Source: a virus
Direction: 5' to 3' (one strand)
Length of the DNA stretch: 64,000 bases
IMG/VR virus record: IMGVR_UViG_3300025695_001209
Span: 1 to 64,000 of that record
This document shows, piece after piece, positions 52,056 to 60,712 of the stretch (position 1 is its first letter; each line of letters opens with the position of its first letter). The translations under genes were made by a program, and so were the position numbers. The notes under the pieces are model-generated. The model was not told the origin of the DNA and ran no database searches. It saw only the letters and a program-made list of their open reading frames with translations.

Positions 52056-53168
52056 ATGTCAATTATTTTAGAACCACAAAGAACCAAATTATACACGAGA
52101 ATTCGTCACTTACTTGGTGCACCGATTAGGGGTATTGAGTTAGAAGATGAAATGATGGACTCATTATTAGAATTATCTATCGAGGATTATTCTCAATACG
52201 TTAATGATTGGTTAATTGAATCTCAATGGACATCTTTATATGGTCTTAATCAAGATACACAATCAGTTGCTAAGGCACTTATAACCCGTTCTTTAGACTG
52301 GGAAACTCAATACACATACGCATATTCTAAGATTGTGGGATTACAATCGGGTGGAGACTCTGAACTTAAAAAAGATTATTTTGACCTGAAAGCTAATCAA
52401 CAAATATACGAAATACCTGCAGGTAGAGAAATCAATGAACTTCTTTGGTTTACACGTGCTGAGCTTGACGCAGCTTTTTTCGACCCATTTATGGGTGGAT
52501 TTGGTGGATTTGGTGGTATCGGTTTAGGTGGTGGTGCTGGTTTCTCACAAATGGGTGGACAGGGTAATTATTTTGTATCACCAGGTTTTGACATCTTACT
52601 TAGAATGCAAGATATTAACATTAAAAGAAGGATAATTGGTGGTGAACTTACTTACAGAATAACCGCACTTCCTGAAGGTAAAAAAGCAATACACCTATAT
52701 AACGTACCAGGTGGTAAGTTTGATTTTGGTAATATGGCAAACAACAACTACAGAGTATGGTATTGGTATTATGAAACCGAAGATAGAGAGAGTTGTTTAG
52801 ATAAGCACCCTGATATCGTTCGTTTACCGTCTGATGTGAATTTAGAAAACTTAAGATGGGGTGAACTTAATTCACCTGCACAAACATGGGTTCGTAGATG
52901 GTTCACCGCATATGTTAAAGAGACCTTAGGTCGAGTTCGTGGTAAATTTAGTGGTAATTTAAAAACACCAGATTCTGAGTTACAGTTAGAATATGACTCA
53001 TTATTAAGTGAATCTAAAGATGAAAAATCAAAATTAGAGGAAGAGTTAAAAATGAGATTAGAAAGACTTCGTCCTGATAAAATGATGGAAGTTAAGGCTA
53101 ATCAAGCAGAAAGTCTAAACAAATCTTTACAATATAGAGCACTTCCACGTCAGATTTATGTGATTTAA
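52056..53168 (+). CDS. 13: Neck protein, T4 gp13-like
   Basis: This 370-residue protein has the gp13 pattern. It begins with a helical region (RTKLYTRIRHLLGAPIRGIE, then ELEDEMMDSLLELSIEDYSQ). A Gly-rich loop of about 40 residues (FGGFGGIGLGGGAG) follows. Its C-terminal helical block contains VKETLGRVRGKFSG, a PDSELQLEYDSLLSESKDEK segment and LERLRPDKMMEVKANQAESL, which matches gp13 closely. T4 gp13 is 309 residues. It forms the neck between portal and tail. It is in a plus-strand unit, opposite to gp14/gp15, so the neck genes are split between strands. Confidence 0.85.
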   Translation: MSIILEPQRTKLYTRIRHLLGAPIRGIELEDEMMDSLLELSIEDYSQYVNDWLIESQWTSLYGLNQDTQSVAKALITRSLDWETQYTYAYSKIVGLQSGGDSELKKDYFDLKANQQIYEIPAGREINELLWFTRAELDAAFFDPFMGGFGGFGGIGLGGGAGFSQMGGQGNYFVSPGFDILLRMQDINIKRRIIGGELTYRITALPEGKKAIHLYNVPGGKFDFGNMANNNYRVWYWYYETEDRESCLDKHPDIVRLPSDVNLENLRWGELNSPAQTWVRRWFTAYVKETLGRVRGKFSGNLKTPDSELQLEYDSLLSESKDEKSKLEEELKMRLERLRPDKMMEVKANQAESLNKSLQYRALPRQIYVI

Positions 53169-53169
53169 A

Positions 53170-53502
53170 ATGGGAATATTTAAAAGTTATCCCGTCACTA
53201 AAATTGTTGGTGGTTTAGAAGTTAAAACCTCAGATTCAATTATATTAACTGATGAGTCTTACACTACTAATGGTGAGTCAGCAATTGTAGTTAAAAAAGT
53301 TGATAAATGTGTCATCACATTAGATGAAAAAACAACAGACCACATTACGATTAAATCAATGACTAATGTTACTATCAAAAGTGAATCGCTTATTGATGAT
53401 GAGTATAATCAAATTGAAACCGAAAGAGGTGCATCTGTCGAACTTAAATTTATTGGTAGAACATGGTACGTTATGTCGTCCGATGGTTTAAAAAACTCTT
53501 AA
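53170..53502 (+). CDS. Small beta-rich protein following gp13
   Basis: This 110-residue protein starts one base after the gp13 stop. It is predicted all-beta with repeated Thr/Lys/Ile strands (SESAIVVKKVDKCVITLD type, ending ELKFIGRTWYVMSSDG). Short proteins of this kind are often virion decoration or fibre-tip domains, and a neck-linked role fits its position, but no family is recognised. Its last four bases overlap the convergent DNA polymerase gene. Confidence 0.55.
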   Translation: MGIFKSYPVTKIVGGLEVKTSDSIILTDESYTTNGESAIVVKKVDKCVITLDEKTTDHITIKSMTNVTIKSESLIDDEYNQIETERGASVELKFIGRTWYVMSSDGLKNS

Positions 53503-56342
53503 CCAAATAATGATTTTTGGTTAGTTTCTATTTTTTTTCTAACTATTTTTTTCTTTTCTGCAATGTAAGGTTTTTCCTCGTCTCTAACATTATCCACTTC
53601 AAGACCTAACATAATGTCACCATTTTTCTTTACATAGTCAGTATCTACCTTGTCGATTGTACCGTCAACATACATGTAATATGGGTCAATACCTACCTTT
53701 TTCCAAAACTCGACTTCGGTATCGGATAAAGTTAATACCTCCTCTAACATATCTTGGTCACCTTCTCTACGAGGGAAACCACGAACTAACTCAGATTGTG
53801 TCTTAGTGAAAACTGGTTGGTCAGCGGGGTCCTCAATTAAAATATCAGGACGGATTTCGGGTGAAAATACAACTAATAAGGGTTCAATTCTTTTATTAAA
53901 CGCCGCTAAATAACGAGGTACATTATACTCACCTAACATGTCAGGACTCTCAGTTAAGTATTCCTCGTTTATGTGGTAACAATTTAACACCACCTCATCT
54001 TTTTTCTTTTGAACATCACCGTGTGATTTTCTCTCACCATTATTCACATAGTAGATAGTGTCACCCAACCCAATAGGTAAATTATGTTTTATTGCCAATT
54101 CCATATGTGCTTGACGAGACATAAATGAACCCGATTTAGTTCTTTTAGTTATATGTTTTTTATAATCTTCGATACTTTGTTTAACACGGGCTTTGTTGGC
54201 AATTTTCGCTATTGGTATTTTTTTGTTAAAAATAATATCTACATACTCGTAGTAATAGTCTAAGAATTCATGACCTTTTCCATCTAATAACATACGAAGA
54301 CTTTTATCTAAGAAATCTGCAACATATGTGGGTAATTTTTTAGATTTAATAGTATTACCCGTTAGTTTTACTTTTCCTTTATCTGTTAATAGTGCGTAGT
54401 TCTTACGTGCAACATTTATAGTTGCCGGCCATTGTCCATCTGTGTCTAACCCCATTTCATTCCTCATGAAGATATCGTTATATTCCGCAACATCTGCCTC
54501 TGAACCATAATACGTTTTACCTTTTTCAACTAATCCATTTAACCCAAGACCCACATAACTATGTTGGTCCTTACCTTCAGGTACTGAAAAGTTAACACCA
54601 TCCGTATCCATAACTAATGGTTTGTAATCTCTTTCCATAAACCACATAATCATTTGTCTTAAGTATTGTCGACCAGTACATGTTATTTGTTCACCCATAT
54701 CCATATCTCCCCATGGGAATACGTGAGGTGCTGACAATGAACCAAAGAAGGCGTTAATAAAAATCTTAATTGGTAATTGTTTACGATTATACTGTGAGGA
54801 AAGTTTAGGGTCTGTCTTTGAATAGTCAGCAGCCAATTTCTTATATTTAATACGTGTATCACGGAAATACTTCAACATACTCTTCATTGCCCCTGTTACA
54901 TCACATTTAGGGAAGACATCATGAACTAACTGAATAGAAGGGTATAGTGAAGAGTAATCAAGTTTCAATACGTCTGTTGAGTACCCAACAGCCAATAATC
55001 TCGATAACCCACCTGTAAATGGTCGTTTCTCACCTTTCTTAGGGATTGCTAAACCATGCTTATACGACCATGACGCCATAATCATCTTCCATAAAGTTGC
55101 GGTACCCATAGTTGAAAGTCTCTCATACGTTGTTGGTACTAACTTAGCCAAAAGAAAGTTAGCTTGATTAAATTCCTCATCAACAACCATGGTCTCCCAT
55201 ATATCATCATAAAGATACCTTTCCACAATGTACTTACCGTTTACCTTTTCATAATGTCCAGGAAATCTCTCCATAAGATTTTCAGTTCCCTTTGAACCAA
55301 CCTCTTTAAACCCACCTGTTTTTGGGTTGAAGTAATAGTCTTTATTGTCAAAATAAGTTTTACCAATCTTATCACCCTGAACATAAACACGATTTTCCTT
55401 TTCTGCACCAATAAATTGTGTGATATACTTCAGTCCCCAACTTTTGATATCGGAATTAATCGCTTGTGCCCTACGTACTGCATGTGCAATATCGACAACA
55501 TTATATCCCCACATCTGCATCTGAACAAAATCCTCCATTTCATTTGCAAGTTTAAGGATACTATCTTTTTGTCTAAACTTCACTTCAGGGTTTAGGGTCC
55601 TGATTATCTTTTTAGGGTCTAACCCTAATATCTCAGCCCTACGGATTAAAAATGGAAAATCAAAAAATGCTGAGTTATATCCACCAATCAACGTTGGTTT
55701 TAACTGGTTAACTATTTTAAAGAACTCGATAATAAGTTGTCTCTCTTCTTCATCGTTGTTTGCTGCAATAACCTTTTCAAAACCTTTATTGTCTTTCATA
55801 CCAATAAGGAAGATACTACTTTCTTCGGGTGATAAACCAGTCGTTTCAATATCGAATACGAATCTATGTACTTCGTCATACTCGTCAAAACCTTTAAACA
55901 GTCTCTTTCCCTTTTGACATAGATATTGTTCAACAGGTGACATTATCATTATATGTTCTGAATTACCTCTTTCCCATGGGTCTAACCCACCTCCCTTAAA
56001 AAAGTTAACTAGGTTTGAGTAAGACTTTGTAGTCTTAACCATATACTTTAAACCTTGTTCCATTCTCTCATCACCATGGGTATCTAATTTCTCAATTAGT
56101 ATTCCGTGTGTTGACATTGCTTGTTTTTGGGCAGCTTTAGACCCACCGTAAAACTTTTTACCGTGAAGGTCACCAACCCATGCAAATGGAATAAATGTGT
56201 CTTGTTTGATTTGTTTGCCCTGAATTGGGTCTTGAATTACCTTAAATACTTTTCCTGAACGATAGTCGTATTCTAACGCTACAATATACTTTTCAGGGTC
56301 CTCTCCTAATAGGAATTGTTCAATTACTTCTTGTGATACCAT
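53499..56342 (-). CDS. 43: Family-B DNA polymerase, T4 gp43-like
   Basis: This 947-residue replicative polymerase carries proofreading and polymerase domains. Exo I is FDIETTGL (D164, E166) and Exo II GYNSAFFDFP (D228). Polymerase motif A is LKLDYSSLYPSI (D462), motif B is KQLPIKIFINAFFGSL (521-536) and motif C is VMDTDGVNF (D579, D581). Motif C reads DTDG instead of the usual DTDS. The C-terminus ends NQKSLFG, a QxSLF-type sliding-clamp binding tail like that of T4 gp43. Length is near T4 gp43 (898). It converges with the gp13 unit and lies apart from the other replication genes. Confidence 0.96.
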   Translation of the reverse strand: MVSQEVIEQFLLGEDPEKYIVALEYDYRSGKVFKVIQDPIQGKQIKQDTFIPFAWVGDLHGKKFYGGSKAAQKQAMSTHGILIEKLDTHGDERMEQGLKYMVKTTKSYSNLVNFFKGGGLDPWERGNSEHIMIMSPVEQYLCQKGKRLFKGFDEYDEVHRFVFDIETTGLSPEESSIFLIGMKDNKGFEKVIAANNDEEERQLIIEFFKIVNQLKPTLIGGYNSAFFDFPFLIRRAEILGLDPKKIIRTLNPEVKFRQKDSILKLANEMEDFVQMQMWGYNVVDIAHAVRRAQAINSDIKSWGLKYITQFIGAEKENRVYVQGDKIGKTYFDNKDYYFNPKTGGFKEVGSKGTENLMERFPGHYEKVNGKYIVERYLYDDIWETMVVDEEFNQANFLLAKLVPTTYERLSTMGTATLWKMIMASWSYKHGLAIPKKGEKRPFTGGLSRLLAVGYSTDVLKLDYSSLYPSIQLVHDVFPKCDVTGAMKSMLKYFRDTRIKYKKLAADYSKTDPKLSSQYNRKQLPIKIFINAFFGSLSAPHVFPWGDMDMGEQITCTGRQYLRQMIMWFMERDYKPLVMDTDGVNFSVPEGKDQHSYVGLGLNGLVEKGKTYYGSEADVAEYNDIFMRNEMGLDTDGQWPATINVARKNYALLTDKGKVKLTGNTIKSKKLPTYVADFLDKSLRMLLDGKGHEFLDYYYEYVDIIFNKKIPIAKIANKARVKQSIEDYKKHITKRTKSGSFMSRQAHMELAIKHNLPIGLGDTIYYVNNGERKSHGDVQKKKDEVVLNCYHINEEYLTESPDMLGEYNVPRYLAAFNKRIEPLLVVFSPEIRPDILIEDPADQPVFTKTQSELVRGFPRREGDQDMLEEVLTLSDTEVEFWKKVGIDPYYMYVDGTIDKVDTDYVKKNGDIMLGLEVDNVRDEEKPYIAEKKKIVRKKIETNQKSLFG

Positions 56343-56440
56343 AATATTTTTTGTTCGTTTGAGACATTATACTCACATCGTGTTGATGTGATTACTCTTA
56401 ACATTTAATTACAGTAAAGGTAATAATTAATATTGGATTA

Positions 56441-56794
56441 TCAAATGATATTGATATAAAGGTTTTCTCTTATTGGTGCAATTAGTTCGCCCATTGAGTT
56501 AATGATTGAAAACTCACCGAGATAACGACCTTTTCGTTTTGTGTCCCTTAATGACCACTTATAATAAATGTAGTAAGTCATTGGAGCGTCGGGATTGTCT
56601 TGTGTTTTTTCAGTGATGAAAGCATTATTCATTACGATTTTAGGAACACCTGTTGACTCTTCCTTCATTGAAAAACGAATGGTTGCATTGTCTAAATCTG
56701 CATCGAATACCTTCCATGAGTCTGTTCGACCATCACGTACCACCTCCATTTTTAAGATTGGGAGTTCACTATTCTGTTTTATAAAAAATTCCAT
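56441..56794 (-). CDS. BppU-like N-terminal-domain protein, copy 1
   Basis: This 117-residue protein begins MEFFIKQNSELPILKMEVVR and ends with a RKGRYLGEFSIINSMGELIA-type strand pair. This matches the immunoglobulin-like N-terminal domain of phage upper-baseplate proteins (BppU family: KGDTLPxLxVxL, VTFxM, GxYxGEFxV). It is a paralogue of the next gene upstream (56824-57201), with the same order of strands. A role as a small baseplate or fibre adapter is inferred. A TATTTATA element lies six bases upstream of its ATG. Confidence 0.6.
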   Translation of the reverse strand: MEFFIKQNSELPILKMEVVRDGRTDSWKVFDADLDNATIRFSMKEESTGVPKIVMNNAFITEKTQDNPDAPMTYYIYYKWSLRDTKRKGRYLGEFSIINSMGELIAPIRENLYINII

Positions 56795-56800
56795 ATATGA

Positions 56801-56808
56801 TATAAATA
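56801..56808 (-). promoter_or_regulatory. Putative promoter element TATTTATA for the 117-aa gene
   Basis: The minus-strand TATTTATA lies in the 29-base gap between the two BppU-like genes, six bases before the ATG at 56794. It may also drive the DNA polymerase gene, which has no element of its own. Confidence 0.4.
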
Positions 56809-56823
56809 CCCTTAAAAACTTAT

Positions 56824-57201
56824 TTATTTGTTTCTACGACAACACATTTCAGTATCGGCAAAAGAATCCGAAACTGTGATATTAAGGTTACTTTCAATAG
56901 GTACCTCATATGTTCCACGTTCGTTTGTTATAGTGAAGAACCCACGGTATCTACCACTTTTATTCGTATTTTTTTTTGAAAACTGATAAGACAGAGCATA
57001 TCCACTACCGTCATCCATTAATTTTATAGTTGCCGGTGAGTTGGCTATTTTCATCACATTATTCTTAATGTCCACCATTGAAAATGTTATTGTAGATGCA
57101 GAGATGTTTTTGTCGAGCTGGTTATAACCGTTTCTTGATTCATTTAAAACCTCAACTTGTAATTTAGGTAGAGTACTATTTTTCTTTATGTAAAATTCCA
57201 C
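56824..57201 (-). CDS. BppU-like N-terminal-domain protein, copy 2 (GTG start)
   Basis: This 125-residue protein starts at GTG (57199-57201); its next residues EFYIKKNSTLPKLQVEVL align with the opening of the 117-residue paralogue, which supports this start. It has the same beta layout (STITFSMVDI, then KSGRYRGFFTITNERGTYEV). It ends with an extra Cys-containing tail (EMCCRRNK). It lies 15 bases after the LamG-like protein gene. It is probably a baseplate/fibre adapter that arose by tandem duplication. Confidence 0.6.
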   Translation of the reverse strand: MEFYIKKNSTLPKLQVEVLNESRNGYNQLDKNISASTITFSMVDIKNNVMKIANSPATIKLMDDGSGYALSYQFSKKNTNKSGRYRGFFTITNERGTYEVPIESNLNITVSDSFADTEMCCRRNK

Positions 57202-57216
57202 AATTATTTAATTTTT

Positions 57217-59211
57217 TTAAACGTTAAATCCAAAACCACAATCTGTTTCGACCACATCGAATCCAAATGCACATCCTTCGTCGACAACATTAAACCCAAA
57301 ATTACACGAGACATCATTCATTACAAAATCAAAATTACAAGTCTCTAAATCGATGTTAAAGTCAAAGAAACAATTTGCTAGAATTTCTAAACAATTTGGA
57401 CACCAAAAATCAAATAAATCATAAGTGTCTCTTTCAATTCTAAAATTATGTTGTACTTGAGGTGAACTTAAGGGTTCAATATAAAATCTCATTTTTGAAA
57501 TACCACCCATAAATGTACCACCAAAATTGGGTTCCATTTCAATATTAGTGACAAGTATCGGTTCATATGTCGTCCCTGAAATCATTTCATTCGGCATACA
57601 CTCCGGGTCCTGTATATAAGGACCATCTAAAGTATTACAGGATGTTGGTATTAAACTTTCTCTTAATCCTTGTGTCCCACCACCCCATGAAATGGTGTAT
57701 GGTACCCCAATCTGTTTTTCTTTTTCAGTATTTAATTCGTGAGGGATAATCTCCTCAAAGTCTTCGATTACCATAAACAAGTAACCGTTGACGTATAGTT
57801 TTAAGGACCCGCGTCTATCGTCTACTTGGTCTAACCAATTTTGTGACCACTGTATGTTACCGACTTTTGTGTCGTTGGCACCACTAGGTCCGATTAATTT
57901 AACGGTATTTCCGGCTGTAGATGCTGTGTACGACTGAGTTCGTATATCATTTAACCCCCCATCGTTTAGTAAGTCACAGTTTTCTAAGTATTTATATCGT
58001 TCAAACACTGCAGACAGCATAACCCATCTTTCTTCAGTTTTTTCTGACTCATTAATAGGGAACCCACATACGTCATAAATTCCAGCAGTAGAACATATTT
58101 CATTTATACAATATCCTGATGAATATGTGGTACCCGTATTTTCGCAAGTACCTGTGGTTACACAGCTACCGGTATATTTAATATACTTAACACATATTTT
58201 AGGATTTTTTGGGTCACCACTTAACTGTAGTGATATGGCGTTAGATAAGACATCAAGTGCGGGGTCTGACTCTTTATTTGGGTATATTGTTATATTACCA
58301 CACGTTTTAAAACAATCCACTAATGAACTAGTGACCCTTTGATATAATTCAACAGACGCACTACGTACAATCTCGTCAGAATTACAAATAAAAAGACCTT
58401 TATATATAACAGGAATACCTGTTGCTTTATGATAGAATTTATTCTCAGAACGACTTCCAAGAAAAAAGAACGTTCCGGCATTATCAGGATACACATCGTT
58501 AAGATATTCTTGGTTGTCCATTAACTCAAACTCATCGAATTGACGTGGTTTTAATATCGTCTCCATAGACCACCCTTTATTTACCCTTTCAGGTAAAATT
58601 TCATAGTCATACCCATGTAGTTTATAAAAACCCTGAAAAAAACCTCCGTATAATTCTTGGTAGTAACCAACAGAGTCATCTACTTTATCAACAATGTTAT
58701 ATACGGTTTCCTTATCTTTACCCTGAAATCTCGTGTTAGGTAAATTGTTAAATGTACCAACAGGGTGTAACTTCATTCTCCTATCGTGGTATAGTGGGTC
58801 ATAAGTTTTAGATGGAAAAACACCCATAGAGTAATATAAGGTATCACCTGTTATCTTATTAAATAATCCAACATCAATCATGGTTAGACCTGCATCACAA
58901 GTACCGTTAAATTCTGTGTAACAACTAAGGTCATCATTATTTGGGTTATAATAATTTAAAGAAGTAAAAGTGTTTGCGGTATTTGAGACACCCCAATAAA
59001 GATTTGGTTTAGATGTCGTCCCTAGTTGAGTTAAATCTATATTGACTGGTAATCGATTACCGTCATCAGCGGCGATTACTTTATCTGAGAAAACAACCTC
59101 ACTATCATAATTCTCTTCATCGGAAGATAAAGTTATGTCAAAATACTCGCTGGAATCCAACTTAACCTTAAATCTTTTGAAGTTATAACCATTAATGCTC
59201 TGACCTGCCAT
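57217..59211 (-). CDS. Tail spike/fibre protein with LamG-like domain and Cys-Phe C-terminal repeats
   Basis: This 664-residue protein is likely a virion tail protein. Residues about 220-520 resemble a concanavalin A/LamG-type lectin fold (KGWSMETILKPRQFDEFELM, TFFFLGSRSE, and later RGSLKLYVNGYLFMVIEDFE). Many Cys residues lie between 300 and 390. The C-terminal 52 residues are five imperfect 11-residue repeats of the form C-x-F-x-F. The likely role is glycan binding at the cell surface or fibre attachment. It is first in a leftward unit with the two BppU-like genes, and a TATTTATC element lies 12 bases upstream. Confidence 0.65.
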   Translation of the reverse strand: MAGQSINGYNFKRFKVKLDSSEYFDITLSSDEENYDSEVVFSDKVIAADDGNRLPVNIDLTQLGTTSKPNLYWGVSNTANTFTSLNYYNPNNDDLSCYTEFNGTCDAGLTMIDVGLFNKITGDTLYYSMGVFPSKTYDPLYHDRRMKLHPVGTFNNLPNTRFQGKDKETVYNIVDKVDDSVGYYQELYGGFFQGFYKLHGYDYEILPERVNKGWSMETILKPRQFDEFELMDNQEYLNDVYPDNAGTFFFLGSRSENKFYHKATGIPVIYKGLFICNSDEIVRSASVELYQRVTSSLVDCFKTCGNITIYPNKESDPALDVLSNAISLQLSGDPKNPKICVKYIKYTGSCVTTGTCENTGTTYSSGYCINEICSTAGIYDVCGFPINESEKTEERWVMLSAVFERYKYLENCDLLNDGGLNDIRTQSYTASTAGNTVKLIGPSGANDTKVGNIQWSQNWLDQVDDRRGSLKLYVNGYLFMVIEDFEEIIPHELNTEKEKQIGVPYTISWGGGTQGLRESLIPTSCNTLDGPYIQDPECMPNEMISGTTYEPILVTNIEMEPNFGGTFMGGISKMRFYIEPLSSPQVQHNFRIERDTYDLFDFWCPNCLEILANCFFDFNIDLETCNFDFVMNDVSCNFGFNVVDEGCAFGFDVVETDCGFGFNV
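57220..57375. repeat. Cys-Phe 11-residue tandem repeats (33-bp period) at the protein C-terminus
   Basis: Residues 613-664 of the LamG-like protein repeat as CNFDFVMNDVS, CNFGFNVVDEG, CAFGFDVVETD, CGFGFNV, preceded by a related NCFFDFNIDLET. The DNA keeps the 33-bp period but varies at synonymous sites. The pattern suggests stacked beta strands with an aligned Cys column. Confidence 0.85.
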
Positions 59212-59223
59212 TCTCTTTTTTAT

Positions 59224-59231
59224 GATAAATA
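59224..59231 (-). promoter_or_regulatory. Putative late promoter element, TATTTATC variant, for the LamG-like gene
   Basis: The minus-strand TATTTATC ends 12 bases before the ATG at 59211. With the plus-strand element at 59244 it forms a divergent promoter pair in a 47-base gap. Confidence 0.45.
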
Positions 59232-59243
59232 CTTTCTTTGTTG

Positions 59244-59251
59244 TATTTATA
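59244..59251 (+). promoter_or_regulatory. Putative late promoter element TATTTATA for the 235-aa gene
   Basis: The plus-strand TATTTATA ends seven bases before the ATG at 59259 and 13 bases before a second in-frame ATG at 59265. The usual 12-16 spacing would favour the second ATG. Confidence 0.5.
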
Positions 59252-59258
59252 GTAAAAA

Positions 59259-59966
59259 ATGAGTATGATTAAGTCCGATATCTTTAGAAAAAAAAGTGCA
59301 GCTGAAGAGAAAGCACTTAAAATGGGATGTAAAGGTACCCACAAACACGATGGTGGGTTCATGCCTTGTAATTCACATTCCGAATGGGAAAAAATAAGTT
59401 CAGTAAGTGAAAAAGAAGAAATTGACGAGTTAGTTGATTATGACGGGACTATGAATAACTCAAAAATCCCGATATTAGACCCTAATGTTACCCCAAAGAA
59501 AACCACAGACCAAACAGTTGCTGCTTCACGTACAAAACAAGACCCATATGCTTTAGGGTTTAGAAGGTATATTGGTGAAGAGGATATGTCTTCGGCATTT
59601 GGATGGGAAGAAACTGAAGATATGGGTTTCGATGAGACTATAGAATATTTAGAGAAACAATTAGGTGTAGACAATGCTGAGGAAAGGGCCGAGGAAATGG
59701 GTAAGGACGATAAGTTAGAAAAGAAAAAAACACCAGGTTCTTTCACAAGAATGAGACTTCAAGAAAAGGAAAAAATGTTCACGAAAGAACAAGTAATGAA
59801 AATGAAAGAAGATTTACTTGTCGATAAAAACTCAGATAACGGAGTACAATCCACAAATAAGGAGATTTCTAAAATCATACTTAGAAATATTAAAGCACTT
59901 AAGAAATTATCCAAAAAAGAAGGTATCAGTACTCAACAACTTATAACTCTATTAAAAAATGAATAA
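59259..59966 (+). CDS. Hypothetical protein with Cys/His cluster, first of a plus-strand cluster
   Basis: This 235-residue protein has a conspicuous cluster near residues 20-45 (MGCKGTHKHDGGFMPCNSHS) with two Cys and three His that could bind zinc. The rest is charged and helical, acidic in the middle (EEDMSSAFGWEETEDMG) and Lys-rich at the end. No family is recognised with certainty. The last eight bases overlap the next gene. Its place before four small genes suggests a virion or head-core set, but that is inference. The true start may be the ATG at 59265. Confidence 0.55.
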   Translation: MSMIKSDIFRKKSAAEEKALKMGCKGTHKHDGGFMPCNSHSEWEKISSVSEKEEIDELVDYDGTMNNSKIPILDPNVTPKKTTDQTVAASRTKQDPYALGFRRYIGEEDMSSAFGWEETEDMGFDETIEYLEKQLGVDNAEERAEEMGKDDKLEKKKTPGSFTRMRLQEKEKMFTKEQVMKMKEDLLVDKNSDNGVQSTNKEISKIILRNIKALKKLSKKEGISTQQLITLLKNE

Positions 59967-60414
59967 AAATCTTTACGATAGAAAAGCAAAACTACCAAAA
60001 TCACTAATAAAACATTTAGAAGAATGTGGTACGTCAGTTGATGCAGATTCAAATACTGAGGGTTTTAATCGTAATAAAGAACTCAGAGAAACAGGAGTAG
60101 CATCTTACCAACAAATAAAAAGAATTAAAAATTGGTTCGACTCTTTTGGTGGTAACAAAGAAGACGCTCCGTTTATATTAAATGGTGGTGACAGAATGCA
60201 AAAATGGTGTGGTCACGTTTTAGACCATTGGAGGTCAGTAGAACAAGGAGGTAAAAAAAGAAAAGCCGATGGAGGGATGGAAAACCAATTCATTGATAAC
60301 CATGAAAAAAATGGTTTAGTAGTAAACCCACATGATAAACATGAAAAGGGTATTAATAAGTTCGATACGACAATAAAAGAGAGTATCATTAAAAGATTTA
60401 AAAGATTAACATAA
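59959..60414 (+). CDS. Hypothetical protein, 151 aa
   Basis: This 151-residue protein overlaps the gene before it by eight bases. It is basic and helical, with a segment SYQQIKRIKNWFDSFGGNKE followed by a GGDRMQKWCGHVLDHWR helix, and a His/Asp-rich tail (NPHDKHEKGINKFD). No family is recognised and no enzyme site is evident. Confidence 0.5.
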   Translation: MNKNLYDRKAKLPKSLIKHLEECGTSVDADSNTEGFNRNKELRETGVASYQQIKRIKNWFDSFGGNKEDAPFILNGGDRMQKWCGHVLDHWRSVEQGGKKRKADGGMENQFIDNHEKNGLVVNPHDKHEKGINKFDTTIKESIIKRFKRLT

Positions 60415-60415
60415 A

Positions 60416-60712
60416 ATGGCAGAACAAAACGACAGATTAGATTTTTCACAACCAAAGAATAGTTTGAGTGAAATCGCAGAAAGAGAAAGAGCAAAACTTT
60501 TCCCACGTAATGACTATTCACCTCTTTCAGACAAGTATTCGGCGGAACATCCTGATGCTTTAGCTGACGGAGACGATGAAGGTAGAGGTACAGGAGTATT
60601 TTTAGATATACATAATTTAGGTGGTGGTACAAGTACCGACATCAATGAAAGAAATGACGATATCAAAATTAATAAGTACAACTATAAAAACGGTTATAAA
60701 GTAGAGGACTAA
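60416..60712 (+). CDS. Hypothetical protein, 98 aa
   Basis: This 98-residue protein starts one base after the previous stop. It is hydrophilic and likely disordered, with an Arg/Glu helix (SEIAERERAKLFPRNDYS), an acidic Gly-rich middle and a Lys/Tyr/Asn-rich end. Its TAA overlaps the next ATG by one base. No function can be assigned. Confidence 0.45.
   Translation: MAEQNDRLDFSQPKNSLSEIAERERAKLFPRNDYSPLSDKYSAEHPDALADGDDEGRGTGVFLDIHNLGGGTSTDINERNDDIKINKYNYKNGYKVED

Noticed and set aside
56373-56391. Short hairpin TCACATC-GTGTT-GATGTGA upstream of the DNA polymerase gene as a terminator
   Set aside because: The stem is short and is not followed by a T run on the minus strand; it is too weak to call.
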